Under the pieces are notes generated by a model, which did not search any database, was not told the origin of the DNA, and was given only the letters and a program-made list of their open reading frames with translations. From Schistosoma haematobium (lineage: Eukaryota; Platyhelminthes; Trematoda; Strigeidida; Schistosomatidae), in assembly GCF_000699445.3 (NCBI RefSeq), contig NC_067200.1, positions 18,465,003 through 18,529,002 on the forward strand: a DNA stretch of 64,000 bases, given 5' to 3'. Shown here in pieces: positions 1 through 10,982 of this stretch. How positions within the stretch are numbered: position 1 is the stretch's first letter; the number at the start of each line of letters is the position of its first letter. Both the position numbers and the translations under genes were made by a program.

Positions 1-59
1 GCAAATCGGTTATTTTTCTTATTTAAAGTTGACTTTACCAGTACCAACTCCAGGGAAAT

Positions 60-335
60 TAACACTTTCGAAATTGATTGAGATTGCTGTTAGACCATCA
101 TTGAAAACGAGGAAACACTGGATGGCCGTTTATCTTATTGTGGGACTCCTCAACAGTACGCATCCACGATCCCACTCGTAGGGCCTTCAGTCTCGCGTGC
201 GAACGCCTAACCTACTAGGCCACTGAGTGGGCATCCAAAGGTTTTATTGTCTAACCTCAACCAATCCACAAAATTGCGCAACCATTTTCCGTTGTACTGA
301 GTTAGATACCTGTCTCTACCCAACACGGATTAAAT
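60..335 (-). mobile_element. tRNA-derived SINE, Sm-alpha type, degenerate
   Basis: Read on the minus strand this shows the plan of the better copies at 2045, 3640 and 27625: a pol III-like tRNA head, then a decayed hammerhead domain, then the common 3' end. The ribozyme core is damaged: CTGAGGA reads TTGAGGA, and the GAAA segment (about 95-175) is mutated. It is a fossil insertion without coding capacity. Confidence 0.7.
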
Positions 336-339
336 CCAC

Positions 340-462
340 TGGTTACTCTGTGCGTTGGGTTGTAGATGCACCATATTAGGACCAAACGGTCATTTAGTGC
401 TTCCAGGTTTTCTATGGTGATCTATCTTCAATTGACTCATAATCTCAACTATTGAAATTACT
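340..462 (+). mobile_element. Sm-alpha type SINE, 3' part only
   Basis: This plus-strand fragment keeps the half-ribozyme and the shared 3' end, but the tRNA-like head is missing. With the minus copy just upstream it makes a short head-to-head SINE pair. 463-1060 is AT-rich with a (GT)n run at about 920-944, and I see no gene there. Confidence 0.55.
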
Positions 463-1057
463 TTCTTGTTTAATAATTTAATTCTAATATTTTGAATTTA
501 CGCGCATTTTTTTCTTCTTTTATTCAATGTATCGTTTCCATATCAATATTAACATTATAATTGATTATAGAACAAATGAATTAAATTCTACTTTCAATAT
601 TATGAATTTAATTCACATAAATCTCGTGTTGACATAGTAACCAATATGTAACAATGATATGATATTGATTATCTCTCAAGTGCATTGTTTGCATTTTTCA
701 TTATTGATTATTGTCATTTTGTATTATGTAAGATAATTGTGGACATTAAAAGGTAAATTGATGATATAATAGAAAATGTCAGTTTTATATTTTACCATGT
801 AAACTAAACCTAGTTGAGAGAGATTCCCACCCATTTTAATTCATTTATAAAATATTATACGTTTAACAATGGTTTCATTAGGAATTTGTTAGTGATTAAG
901 CTAAGTAAGTGTGAGAGACTCTGTGTGTGTGTGTGTGTGTGTGTAGATAGTATCATTAACTTTGTTATTAGAGTCGGCGTTAATGAAATATCATCGAAAC
1001 TTCATTATTTTAGAAATTTAACACACTTAACAAATTGTATTTGAAGTTGCCATACTT

Positions 1058-1060
<3 letters not shown>

Positions 1061-1109
<49 letters not shown>

Positions 1110-1927
1110 TTTATTTATTTACGCCTGTTACTCCCAATGGAGCATAGGCCGCCGACCAGCATTCCCCAACCCATTCTCTCCTGGGCCTTCCTTTCTAGTT
1201 CTATCCAATTGTTGTTCATTCTTCTCATGTCTGTCTCGGCGTAGTGTTTTTTTTGGTATTCCTCTCCTCCTTTGAACTGGGGAATTCCAAGTGAGGGCTT
1301 GCGTTGTGACGCAGTTGGGTGCTTTCCTCAATGTGTATCCTATCCACTTCCAGCGCTTCTTCCTGATTTCCTCCTCCGCTGGAATCTGGTTTGTTCTCTC
1401 CCACAGTTGGTTGTTGCTAATAGTGTCCGACCAACAGATCCGAAGTATTTCGCGTAGACGATTGTTAATAAACACCTGTATCTTCTGTGTGATGGCTTTC
1501 GTAGTTCTCCAGGTTTTCGTCCCATACAGTAGAACTGTCTTGACATTTGCATTGAAAATCCTGACCTTGGTGTTCGTTGACAGACAGTTTATTTGAGTTC
1601 CAGATGTTCTTCAATTGTAGATATGCTACTCTTGCTTTGCCAATCCGCGCTTTCACATCTGCATCAGATCCACCGTGTTCATCAACGATGCTGCCCAGAT
1701 ATGTAAAGGTTTTTACATCTTCCAAATCGTCTCCGTCAATTGTGATTGGATTGGTGCATTCTGTGTTGTATCGGAGAATCCGACTTTTCCCTTTGTGTAT
1801 ATTGAGACCTACTGCTGTTGAGGCTGCTGCTACCCCAGTCGTCTTCTCCTGCACTTGTTGTTGCGTTTGGGATAGAAGGGCCAGATCATCTGCGAAGTCT
1901 AGATCGTACTTCTTATACACTACTTAA
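1061..1927 (-). mobile_element. RTE-like LINE, 3' half (reverse transcriptase end)
   Basis: On the minus strand, frameshifted reading frames (1465-1920, then 1128-1475) give the end of a non-LTR reverse transcriptase. The catalytic segment reads FADDLALLS, and the C-terminal region contains [16 protein letters not shown]. The element ends in a (TAAG)n microsatellite, seen as (CTTA)n at 1061-1108 on the plus strand, which is typical of RTE-clade 3' ends. It is 5'-truncated and broken by frameshifts, so not active. Other fragments of the same family lie at 4320, 6325, 8165, 11990, 24775, 26205, 54890 and 60541. Confidence 0.85.
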
Positions 1928-2044
1928 TGATGTCCGATTAATAAAAAAGAATCAATATCAAAAGAGGTTTTGTGGATATAATAGTAATTTCAGTGGTTGG
2001 GATCATGAGTCAATTGAAGCTAGATCACCATGAAAAGCTTGGAA

Positions 2045-2262
2045 GTTAGACATTAACACCGTTGGGTGCCGGCCGGCTTAGTGGTCTAGTGGTTAAGCTC
2101 TCGCACACGAGACTGATAGGTCCTGGGTTCGAGTCTCGCGAGGCAGGGTCGTGGATGCGCACTGCTGAGGAGTCCCACAATAGGACAAAACGGCCGTCCA
2201 ATGCTTCTAGGTTTTCCATGGTGGTCTAGCTTCAACTGAGTCATGATCTAAACCATCGAAAA
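2045..2262 (+). mobile_element. tRNA-derived SINE with hammerhead domain (Sm-alpha type)
   Basis: The element begins with a tRNA-like head containing a B-box (GGTTCGAGTCTC). A hammerhead module follows at about 2155-2215 with CTGAGGA and a 4-bp stem II, but the conserved GAAA reads AAAA, so cleavage should be impaired. The 3' end (CCATGGTGGTCTAGCTTCAA) is shared by all copies in the window. Confidence 0.8.
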
Positions 2263-2289
2263 AAAGAATTGTTTCAACTATTCGATGAT

Positions 2290-2525
2290 TATAAGCTCGT
2301 AAACGAAATCAATATCGAGGCCGTCCTCACAGGATTCACATATGTCAACAAGAGGTTGGTCAGTTGCAGTCCTAAATAACAATGGGAAGATACAAGTGAA
2401 ACAACACCAAGTGAATGTAAACTTCTCCCAATCGCACAAGCAGATGGCCATCAGGATTCAGTAGCTAAGTGGAGAACACGATGGCGTTTGAAGCGAACGG
2501 TACTTTGTTCGAGTCCCGGGGTGAA
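2290..2525 (+). mobile_element. Second tRNA-derived SINE family, plus copy lacking the ribozyme
   Basis: This segment has a tRNA-like head with a B-box (GTTCGAGTCCCGG) after a leader containing CAATGGGAAGATACAAGTGA. It stops before the hammerhead seen in the minus copies at 2645-3030 and 6763-6900. With 2645-3030 it forms an imperfect inverted repeat of two insertions. Confidence 0.55.
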
Positions 2526-2644
2526 TATCAACTCTCAGGAATTTCCGGATTTTTAATTCATCCTAATAACTTTTCACTTAATCAACTTTACCAATTAAAA
2601 GTGATGAAAGCTTGTAATTTTATTTTGTATTAAATTGTTAGGTT

Positions 2645-3030
2645 TCTTCCCGATAATAATTTTGTCTAAATTCACTTGGTGTTGTCTACTGGTATCTTCC
2701 CATTGTTATTTTGGACTGCAATCGATCCGTCTCTTGTTGGCATATGTGCATCCTGTGCGGATTGTCTTGATATTAATTAAGTCACAGGCTTTATAAACAA
2801 TGATGGATAGTGGCTATCAGTGGAATCCAAGAGACGAGTTTCGTCCTATTTGGGACTCGTTGGCTGAATGTACCTGCATGTCAGAGTTGATGTTCACTCT
2901 GGGATTCGAACCCAGTACCGTTCGCTTCAAGCGCCATCACGTTATCTACTTAGCTGCTACTGAGTCCTGATAGCCACTTGCTTGTGCTGTAGGGTGAAGT
3001 TTAAATTCACATGGTGTTGTTTGATTGTTA
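2645..3030 (-). mobile_element. Second SINE family with degenerate hammerhead
   Basis: On the minus strand, a tRNA-like head (about 2890-2970) leads into a hammerhead module at about 2820-2880. Stem II and CGAAAC are kept, but CTGACGAG has become CCAACGAG, which removes essential core bases. 3031-3234 shows nothing recognisable. Confidence 0.65.
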
Positions 3031-3234
3031 AGGACCTAAACATTCATCAAAAAGACGGATAGGGAAATTATCATTGGGAAACGAATGGCTCAAACAACCA
3101 ATCAGATGTGTAAAGAGTTCATTTATACTAATTGACAAATCAACACCAAACAAATGAAGTTTAGTAAAAAGATATTCAAAAAAGTGGATTTACACTAAGA
3201 CATTTATTGATTGAGATCTTGAACGGATTGATGT

Positions 3235-3395
3235 TAGACCACCATTGAAAACCTGGAAGCACTAGACTGCCGTCTCGTCCTATTGTGGGACTCCTCAGCA
3301 GTGAACATCCACGATCCCGCTCGCGGGTCCAGTGCTTCTAGATTTTCAATGGTGGTCTAACATCATTCCGTTCAAGATCTCAATCAATAACTTAA
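3235..3395. mobile_element. Two abutting Sm-alpha 3' fragments in inverted orientation
   Basis: 3235-3330 is the hammerhead and 3' end of a SINE on the minus strand; its core reads CGAGAC instead of CGAAAC. 3330-3395 repeats the same 3' end on the plus strand. The junction forms a perfect-looking short palindrome around the shared 3' end, suggesting a foldback or recombination event. 3396-3639 is AT-rich and featureless. Confidence 0.55.
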
Positions 3396-3639
3396 TAATC
3401 TCCACAACCCTACACTGATAATGACATTTCACTAAACAGTTCAAAGTGAACTATTTCTAATGAGATGAATTCTATACAGATTCCTGTGGATTTTTATAAC
3501 AAATGAAGCAATTTCAATCATAACATTATCTTAGTTAATATTAAAATTTTAACAATCCAAGTCTTTTTTCATTATTGTCTGTAGGCGAACTAAGAATCTA
3601 ATGATATAATGTATCTATGTATTTCTTTTTATCTGATAT

Positions 3640-4015
3640 TAATCAGCATATATTCACTAGTGACTGGTTTCAAGAGGTATTTCATGGAGTTCTAGCGAGA
3701 AACAATGACCAATGGAGTTCAGCCGGGTTTGTTGTGAGATAGTAAATCACTGAACATAATGGTGGATGTGTCGCTCAATTTTGTGGATTAGTTGAAGTTA
3801 GACATTAACATCATTAAATGCCGGCCGGCTTAGTAGTCTAGAGGTTAAGCGTTCGCACAAGAAACCGACAAATCCTGGTGCTCGGATCCTGCAGGGCAGG
3901 ATCGTGGATGAGCACTGCTGAGGAGTCCCACAATACTGGGACGAAACGACAGTTCAGGGCTTTCAGGTTTTCCATGTTGGTCTAGCTTCAATTGACTCAT
4001 AATCTCAACTATTAG
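3640..4015 (+). mobile_element. Full-length Sm-alpha type SINE
   Basis: At about 375 bp this is one of the two longest copies in the window. A non-tRNA leader (3640-3815) is followed by the tRNA-like head with GGCCGGCTTAG near 3822, a hammerhead (3907-3972) and the shared 3' end. The same leader is present in the copy at 27625, so it belongs to the element. 4016-4319 is AT-rich with no gene. Confidence 0.7.
3907..3972 (+). ncRNA. Hammerhead ribozyme within SINE, core conserved
   Basis: Seen: CTGAGGA, a 5-bp stem II (GTCCC/GGGAC), GAAA, a very short stem III (AC/GT with a GACA loop), and stem I GCACTG/CAGGGC with one mismatch. The residue at the cleavage site is U rather than the usual C, which hammerheads tolerate. 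Type I hammerheads with minimal stem III are known in schistosome Sm-alpha repeats. Activity of this copy is an inference. Confidence 0.55.
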
Positions 4016-4319
4016 ATTTGATAATCGTTAATATTCGTCATAGATTTATCTGCATTGATGATCAAAGTCAGTAGGATAGTGAAATTATTGTCTTTTTATT
4101 TAACACACTTAAGTGTAAAATAGTACAAAATATCCGATTACTGGTTTATTGACAATGTATGAAAGATTTTTGGTATTTTGCACATGAATTAAACAGTTAT
4201 AGTGTAAGTACTGATGATTTCATTTGTAAATTTTTTCCTCAGAATTCTACATAGTGAATATACAGATTAGATTCTAACGGAAATAATCCTAAATGTAGTG
4301 GGATTTATCGTTGTTTAGG

Positions 4320-4630
4320 TATAGGATGTTCAAACCAGGTTTCTATGTGAAGAGGAAATTAGGATAAGATATCAGAAGAAGATAGGACACACATTGAGGA
4401 AATCAGCAAACTGAATCATGAGGCAAGCGATAGATTGGAATGTTGAAGGAAAGCGGAGAAGAGGAAGAGGGAAGAAAACATTGAGTCGAGAATTTCATGC
4501 AGACATGAGAATAATGAGTTGGAAATGATTGTGCAAGTGATAGAGAGAGTTGAATGTAGAATGCTGGTGGGCGGCTTTTGCTTCTCTACAAGGGATAACC
4601 GTTGTAAGTAAATAACTATGTAGGTAATAT
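4320..4630 (+). mobile_element. RTE-like LINE 3' end fragment
   Basis: Plus-strand frames encode the last part of the reverse transcriptase ORF (IGHTLRKSANCIMRQAIDWN, then a Lys/Arg-rich stretch), ending in the family's degenerate TAAGTA tail. The subfamily matches 14440-14690. 4631-5312 is AT-rich with no feature I can support. Confidence 0.75.
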
Positions 4631-5312
4631 AAGTAATGCGATGCACATCATAATGTCGTCTCATTATAGTGCACTTACGACCTCATTAGGACATACAGTC
4701 CTTGTGGTGAGAGCCTAAACTTCGGACTACTGAGCTATCTCTCATCGTACATAATAGCTTTACCACCCTTTCATGTCTATGTATATAGGATAAATTTAAA
4801 GTGCTCGCCATTATTTACCGCTACGAAACGAAGTTCAAGTGATATCTTTCCCTAGTTAATTACTTCTCATTACATTGTGACATCCACCTTATACCTACTT
4901 GCTATAAAATGTCTAGAGATTGCATTCATAAACATCATACTTCCATTTAGACATAAGTTTCAAGTAATATGTTTAAAAAGGCGTTGTAGATGCCTTTCAC
5001 CTAGTCCTTCTCCAATATAATTACGACTACAAATAAATCTAAAGTCATAAATACAATTAGGGGTGCTCTCAAAGGGTTAACAATCTACTTTTTACTAGTT
5101 TGAAGATCATTTAATGTTAGATGTCGAAGTCAGTTAAATTGTAGGAAAGTTGGTGTTCGGTGCCTCATTCATTCTTCTAACAATTCTACTTGATATCTTA
5201 TCGCCTTTAAATGTGAAATGTATGAAAACAAAATTTTTCTCAACAGTTGAGGGTTTGGGATTGTCAGAAAACTCTTTTGTTTTATACTTCATAATCAATA
5301 TTCTTTATTATG

Positions 5313-5848
5313 CCCACAAATACTCTGGTACGGTACGGTATGGTAGAGGGTGTGGAGTCAGCTCTCTCTCATGAAATCATTTCACATGGTCAAGCGTATA
5401 CTACCACTCCAAGGGAAGTCCTACTCAATGCCTTCTCGAGACGACGGAGTGTTGTTTACGAAATTGAGAGGACGAAATGCAAATGCACGGCACTTTAACT
5501 GGGTGAATGGAATTGCAGGATTGTTCTAGGTGAGTCAGAAAACCCTCATTCCAAATCAATGGTGTACATGGGCATCAGGATCCTGAATGAACAAATGGTG
5601 TGTGAACCAAATATTGGTCACCGGCTAACGTGGGACTACATCTGCTGACATTGTCCCACTGTCTTGTTTGTCAGACCTTTAAGTCGAAGGCTCCGAGTGT
5701 GACCTCCTGAGAAAACCATCTGCTTCAGTTTGGGCACCCTTGCAGTATCCCATTCCTCACTCAAATCGAATGATCTATGTGGCGGATATCTATTTGGTGC
5801 CTCCTAGTACCAATGTTTATGTGTTTAAATAAAATAAAGAAATAAATC
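5313..5848 (+). repeat. ~490 bp non-autonomous element (repeat B), plus copy
   Basis: A near complete copy of a repeat seen at least nine times here. It opens near CTCTGGTACGG and contains conserved blocks such as AAACCCTCATTCCAAA. It ends with TTTGGTGCCTCCTAGTACCA followed by an AAATAA-rich tail. It has no ORF of its own and no clear pol III boxes. Its last ~65 bp match the 3' end of the LINE at 22655-23335. 5849-6324 is AT-rich without a gene. Confidence 0.75.
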
Positions 5849-6324
5849 CCTTAATATCCATTTCCTAGAAAAAATACTTCACAATGCTTGCTAACTCCTT
5901 ATTTATTTTAAACTAAACACCATCTGATGTGTGGGCGAGGAAGATAATGATTGATTGTTTACTTAGTCAGACAATGTAGATAGTCTGACAGGTTTCAGAT
6001 GAGATATATATTCCCCCTATCCTTATTATCATTATTGATTGATTGATTATTGATTGCCGTTGGGTTGTATCGGATTGTTGTCGGTTTTTGGTGTGGAAAT
6101 ATATTGACGTTCTAGTCAGGCTAATCACGCGTTCTTGATCATCTGAGTAGTATTAAAGTCCTGTAGAATAGACACACTGGGAGAGAATCTCATGTAGATA
6201 TTCATTTAAGGTAAATTAAGCTACCATACGTGTAGACGAAATAAAACCGAGCATTATAACACCATCTGTAACTAACAGGATGAAAATTATTATAGTTTAT
6301 AGTATTTACTCTTTTTTGTACATC

Positions 6325-6670
6325 TATTTTGAGTGTTCTTTTCACCAATCCAATTACGCTTGATGGCGAAACTCCGGAAGGTGTAGAATCCTTCACATAG
6401 CTTCCAGCTGAAGAGGAAATTAAGAAGATATTGGAAATGGACTTACATTACGTAAATCACCAAACTGCATCATGAGGCAAGCTCTAACATGGAATCCTGG
6501 AGGGAAGCGGAAAAGAGGAGGGTCAAAGAACACATTACCTCGGGAAATAGAATCAGATATGAAGAGGATAAATAATAACTGGAAGGGACTGGAAAGGATT
6601 GCCCAAGACAGGGTTGGATAGAGGGTGCTTGTAGGTGGCCTATGCTCCTCCACAAGGAGTAACAGATGTA
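6325..6670 (+). mobile_element. RTE-like LINE 3' fragment with internal deletion
   Basis: The plus strand encodes a short block like NPITLDGETPEGVESFT, then jumps directly to the terminal EEEIKK region, skipping the intervening palm/thumb part. It ends near 6665 with GTATGTAAGTA. It is a relic. Confidence 0.65.
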
Positions 6671-6762
6671 TGTAAGTATCTCATCCTAGTATGGAACGTC
6701 TGAGCAACACACTAGTGTTCAACTCTTAAAACATCATATTTCCAACATAGTAATTGTCAGCA

Positions 6763-7000
6763 AAGATGGATAGTGGCTAGCGGTGGAATCCAGGACGCGC
6801 GTTTCGTCCTGTTTGGGACTCGTCAGCTGGATGTACCTGCATCTCAGAGTTGATGTTCACTCTGGGACTCGAACTCAGTACCGTTCGCTTCAAACGCAAT
6901 ATCGAGGCATACGCACAGTATGCAAATATGCCAATAAGAGACTGATCAATTTCAGTCCAAAAACATCAATGGGAAGATTCAAGTAAAACAATATCAAGTG
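6763..7000 (-). mobile_element. SINE of the second family, minus copy with hammerhead, plus abutting leader
   Basis: On the minus strand a tRNA-like head (about 6845-6900) carries a B-box equivalent and leads into a hammerhead at 6781-6840. The adjoining 6895-7000 matches the leader of the copy at 2290 but in plus orientation, so this is a rearranged composite. 7001-7257 is AT-rich. Confidence 0.65.
6781..6840 (-). ncRNA. Hammerhead ribozyme (Schistosoma Sm-alpha type), best-preserved copy
   Basis: The minus strand contains every conserved element in order. Stem I is ATCCAG/CTGGAT (6 bp), the core is CTGACGA, stem II is GTCC/GGAC, then GAAA. Stem III is minimal (ACG/CGT with a 2-base loop), with C at the cleavage position. 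It sits just 3' of a tRNA-like head, as in published schistosome hammerhead SINEs. The intact core predicts self-cleavage of transcripts from the minus strand; this is not demonstrated here. Confidence 0.8.
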
Positions 7001-7257
7001 AATAGTAATTGTCATAAAAAATCGTTTGAATAGAGAATAAAGTTGTTCATAATAGTAATCAATCATTTGATAAACAGATAACATTATGTCATGGAGTTCT
7101 GGGTGTGTTTATATTGAAATTAGGAAGTTTGACAAATATGATCAATTAGTGTGCTTAGTTCAGGAGGTCAATAAAAAGATGAGTATCTCAGTATTGATTT
7201 CTTTGATTGAAATATCAAATATTGTGATTTGCAGCTTCTGGATTTGTTTGTAATCTG

Positions 7258-7800
7258 TTTATTTATTGAAACACATATACATTAGTACAAGGAGGCACCA
7301 AATAGATATCCGCCACATAAATCATTCGATTTGTGTGAGGGATGGGATACTACACGGGTGCCCAGACCGAAGCACATGGTTTCCTCAGGAGGCCACACTC
7401 GGAGCCTTCGACATAAAGGTCTGATCCAAAGGACAGTGGAACAATGTCAGCAGATGTAGTCTCATTGTAGCCGGTGACCAATTATTGGTTTTTAGTGACT
7501 TATTTTTATCAAGAGAACACGATTGGTTTAATGAAAATAATTATTATTATGACCAATTGTACCAATGATTATTTTACTGTGCTCGTTTGTTTAACTGTGC
7601 TAAAGACAGCCATATTGCGGTTCGTGACTCCGTTCGCACGTACTTTCTTCTGCCCATTCCGCTTGTACCTTTCCTTGACACGATCTCGGTATTCATTCGA
7701 TACCACGAGATATCAAGTTATAAGGCATATCAAGTCGAGGGAGAGAGAGAAGGAGCTGACACTCCCTCTCTCTACCGTACCAGAGCATTTGTGATCTACC
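7258..7800 (-). repeat. Repeat B, minus copy with the middle replaced
   Basis: 7258-7490 is the 3' half of repeat B in reverse, starting with its AAATAA tail complement. 7720-7800 resembles its 5' end (GTACCAGAGCATTTG). The ~230 bp between is unrelated AT-rich sequence, so the copy has an internal replacement or insertion. 7801-8164 is AT-rich with no gene. Confidence 0.6.
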
Positions 7801-8164
7801 TTACTGATATATTCTAATGAATCAGCAGTTCAGATGAAGTATACTTTTACAATGACGATATATTCAATATGAACAAAGAAAAAAAATGGATGAAAATGAT
7901 CTATTGAATTACATGAAATCTTTCTACTTGTTTCTTATTTCTTTTCTATTTATTCACACTAATTTATGGTTATATTGTGAATAAATTAAACTGAATAACA
8001 CTTGATCATAATTAATCAATAAATCAATATATAAGAACAAAATTGGAGAAAAACATCATCATCATCAATAACAACAACAACAACAACAAAATCAAACGGT
8101 TACAAACACACAATCGATTTTTAATTTACTAACTTGTATCTATGCATTTCTGGTAAGCGTTTTT

Positions 8165-8285
8165 TTTTAGCGAGTTAGTTTCCTACGGGATGGGGACGCT
8201 AACCCCATGCCCAACCCTCCTTCTTTACCCGGGCTTGGGACCGGCAGTAACTGTAGAAGAGCTACAGGTGGAGTTATCTATGCAT
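8165..8285 (-). mobile_element. 5' end fragment of the RTE-like LINE
   Basis: In reverse complement this matches the LINE 5' leader also present at 24775 and about 12000. Landmarks are a GGTCCCAAGCCCGGG-like block, AGGGTTGGGCATGGGGTTAG and CCCATCCCGTAG. It lacks downstream ORF sequence. 8286-8782 is AT-rich with nothing recognisable. Confidence 0.6.
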
Positions 8286-9270
8286 TTGTTACTACCTAAT
8301 ATAAATACTTAACAATTAAAGATAATGGAGTGATTACAGGCTATTTTTCTCCCATCTCAAATTTCATTATAAATATCAGAATAGACTTAAAGAGGATAAG
8401 ATGAGTATTTACAAGCCAACAACATGCAAAATACTTTTAGAATATACAATTTTATATGAAGAAGTCAATATCAACAACGTACACCGAACTCATTCAAGAA
8501 AAGATTGAACATGTAAAGAAGCTTAATTACTAGAATAGGTTTAACATAGGTATTCGATTATTTATTACATGATGTCTGTATTGAAAATGTGGTCCATATT
8601 TATAATGTAACCCTCATCAATTAAAACATAACACCTGTAGAAAGTGTACCGAATACTGAAAATATCTAATTCAATTAAAGATGGATTATTAGAACATTTC
8701 TCATAAATTAATACGAAAGAGTATTTGACAATTAATTCTATAAAGCAAAGATGGATGATGGCCAATAGTAGAAGGCACAACGCGCGTTTCGTTCAACTTG
8801 TGACGATGTACTCAATCACGATCAGATAGATAACGTAAAATTCTATAATCACATCTATTTACCCTACTGTTCTCACAACAACAACACCACCAACAACAAA
8901 AACAAATGCCCAGTGTTATACGACAACGACGACGATGATGATAACGAAGATTATTTCTGTAATCTACTTCGTTGCTACCACTGCCTGGATTACTGACTCC
9001 ATGACAGACAAACTGACTGAGTGACTGTAACATCAACCGAACTGTCTTCATCCATTACCTACTCTCTCTCTGAACATGCGTATGTTCATGCATCGTGATC
9101 AGGCAGTATCCTGATGATAAGCAGCAAATAAATAACTGCCCATTTCACTAACACTTCACTGATCAACACACACACACACACAAATCGCATCAAACCAAAA
9201 CACACCACACCACACCACACTTGCATACTTAGAGAAAACGGATAGAATGTTGCAGTAATTGATTAGGTTG

Positions 9271-9276
9271 TTTATT
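9271..9276 (-). terminator. Poly(A) signal of elastase copy 1
   Basis: TTTATT on the plus strand is AATAAA on the coding strand, about 115 bases after the stop codon. The same signal sits at the matching place in copies 2 and 3. Confidence 0.6.
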
Positions 9277-9391
9277 TATCAGAAATGTCTTAACACAATT
9301 GCGTGTGGATTTTTATCGATAGATTATGTACACACATGTATGAATGATACGAGTTGGTCGGAGAACTGTTCAAACATTGTTGAAATATTGT

Positions 9392-10919
9392 TCAAATATT
9401 GGAGCGTACAAAATCCAACATTCTAGCCACACTGGCATACTCGACAATGATATCGGGAAGGTTTGGCAGTGTGACACCATGTGATACGACACCGAGTACT
9501 GGACCTTGAGGGGATGGAAGGAGAGGTCCACCACTGTCACCTGGAGCGGGTAACTGTCCGAAATTCTGACCTGATTTCACACAAATAGGATCGCCATTGG
9601 TCGCGTGTCGGCATTCCATTATAGTCGCTCGACCTGTGTCAAACAAACAACAGAATAAAACAGAACAGAATAAAACACAACAGAATAGAATAGAACAGAA
9701 GAGACAAATGAATTTACAAGTGAATATCAACTGGCACAAATTATCCAACTTCAAACTATGCACACAACAAACACTCCACATGCAATTCCACGTGTGCACC
9801 ATATTCGACAATCAAGTCACTGTCCATCTCACCACCATCCCATCATATACATGAAACTGATTGACCATCTACTTCATGTACAACAAAACACATCCATCGA
9901 TTGCACACATATCTCATGATTCTTCTCTCGTCCAAATGATTTCACTCACTCACTCACTCACTCACACATCCCATCCCATCACATTCCATCGCATCACACC
10001 TACCCAATGACCGAGATGCAGATGGAGTCACTCTCCTACTGAACTGTCACAGCTACATCGGAACACATTTATTGAGACACTGACCAACAAAACAACCGGA
10101 ACAGATAGACAAACAGACAGACAGACAGAGTCATGTCGTTTGTTCACCAACTCCACCACCGCCACCAACAACAACATTAACAACAACACTAACGACAACT
10201 CACTCACTCACTCACCTTTCTTTAAAATTCCACCATTTTTACGTTGTGGATCACGGTCGTTATCATCCCTTCCATAACCAACAATGAAAACCGGAGTTCC
10301 AGGTCTCGGTATATCCGTTGGCTGTGGCAGACTGAGCACTCTGATTCCAGTCTGTAAGTTGACCAATTGAGCGAGCGATACAATTGCAATGTCGAATCCA
10401 CTGAGTGTCTGTTTGATTGGTCTCCTCTGTCGTGCCGACATACAAGAGGGCATATATCCTGGTGCTACCACCACTCCAGACGGTTGATGATGGATGCCTT
10501 GTTGGTCGCCATTCCTCAGTGTGAGAAATGAAACCTGAAATACACGACGTATGTCCACATTAGATCTATGCAAACCACCTGCACACACACACACACACAT
10601 TGACACACTGACACACACTCACACAGAAACACACTGTGAAATTAATCGATCACATTGAGCAACAATGTGTTTCAGTGTGATCTCTTACCCGAACGACTGG
10701 CAGCGGTGAGCAAACACAATGACCAGCTGTGAGCACTGCCCTTGTTGACACTAATGAGCCTGTACACATTGTTCTCTCTGTGGTCAAAAATGCGATGAAC
10801 GGGAATTCAGTGCGTTGTTGCACAGGTTCACCACTACGTATCAACCATGTTGACACACGTTCAACTGTTAGACAGTAGGTGAACAGCGTCACCACCAGAA
10901 ATCTCCATCGGTTCAACAT
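9392..10919 (-). CDS. CE: Cercarial elastase copy 1 (secreted chymotrypsin-like serine protease, family S1)
   Basis: Three coding exons on the minus strand, 10919-10689, 10534-10216 and 9633-9392, with GT/AG boundaries and matching phases, give 263 residues. A hydrophobic signal segment (about 7-19) precedes a short propeptide, with mature IRSGEP at residue 27. The triad is His67 (TAGHC), Asp125 (GFDIAIV) and Ser217 (GDSGGP). Cysteines at 52 and 68 would form the usual loop around His. In schistosomes this family is stored in cercarial acetabular glands and cleaves skin proteins during entry. The start at 10919 is preferred over an in-frame ATG 27 bases upstream because it begins the signal peptide and lies 63 bases after a TATA box. 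The protein is identical to that of copy 2. Confidence 0.93.
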
Positions 10920-10976
10920 CACTATGTGATCGTTGCAATCAACCACCTACCTACAATCTTGCAACACATTCACCAA

Positions 10977-10982
10977 TTTATA
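10977..10982 (-). promoter_or_regulatory. TATA box of elastase copy 1
   Basis: TATAAA on the minus strand, 63 bases upstream of the ATG. It occurs at the same distance in all three copies, inside a conserved CGCATATAAATTGG block. Confidence 0.6.

Noticed and set aside
1061..1108. Tandem CTTA array considered as a CRISPR-like or regulatory repeat
   Set aside because: It is the microsatellite tail of the adjoining minus-strand LINE, with no unique spacers.
2100..2150. Possible functional tRNA gene
   Set aside because: A- and B-box-like sequence exists, but no cloverleaf or acceptor stem can be drawn, and the same sequence recurs as a SINE head.
9597..9854. Gln/Asn/Thr-rich frame opposite elastase exon 3 and intron 2, also at 16560-16817
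   Set aside because: It arises from the TTCTG-rich intron tract read in reverse and overlaps the real exon; there is no independent support.
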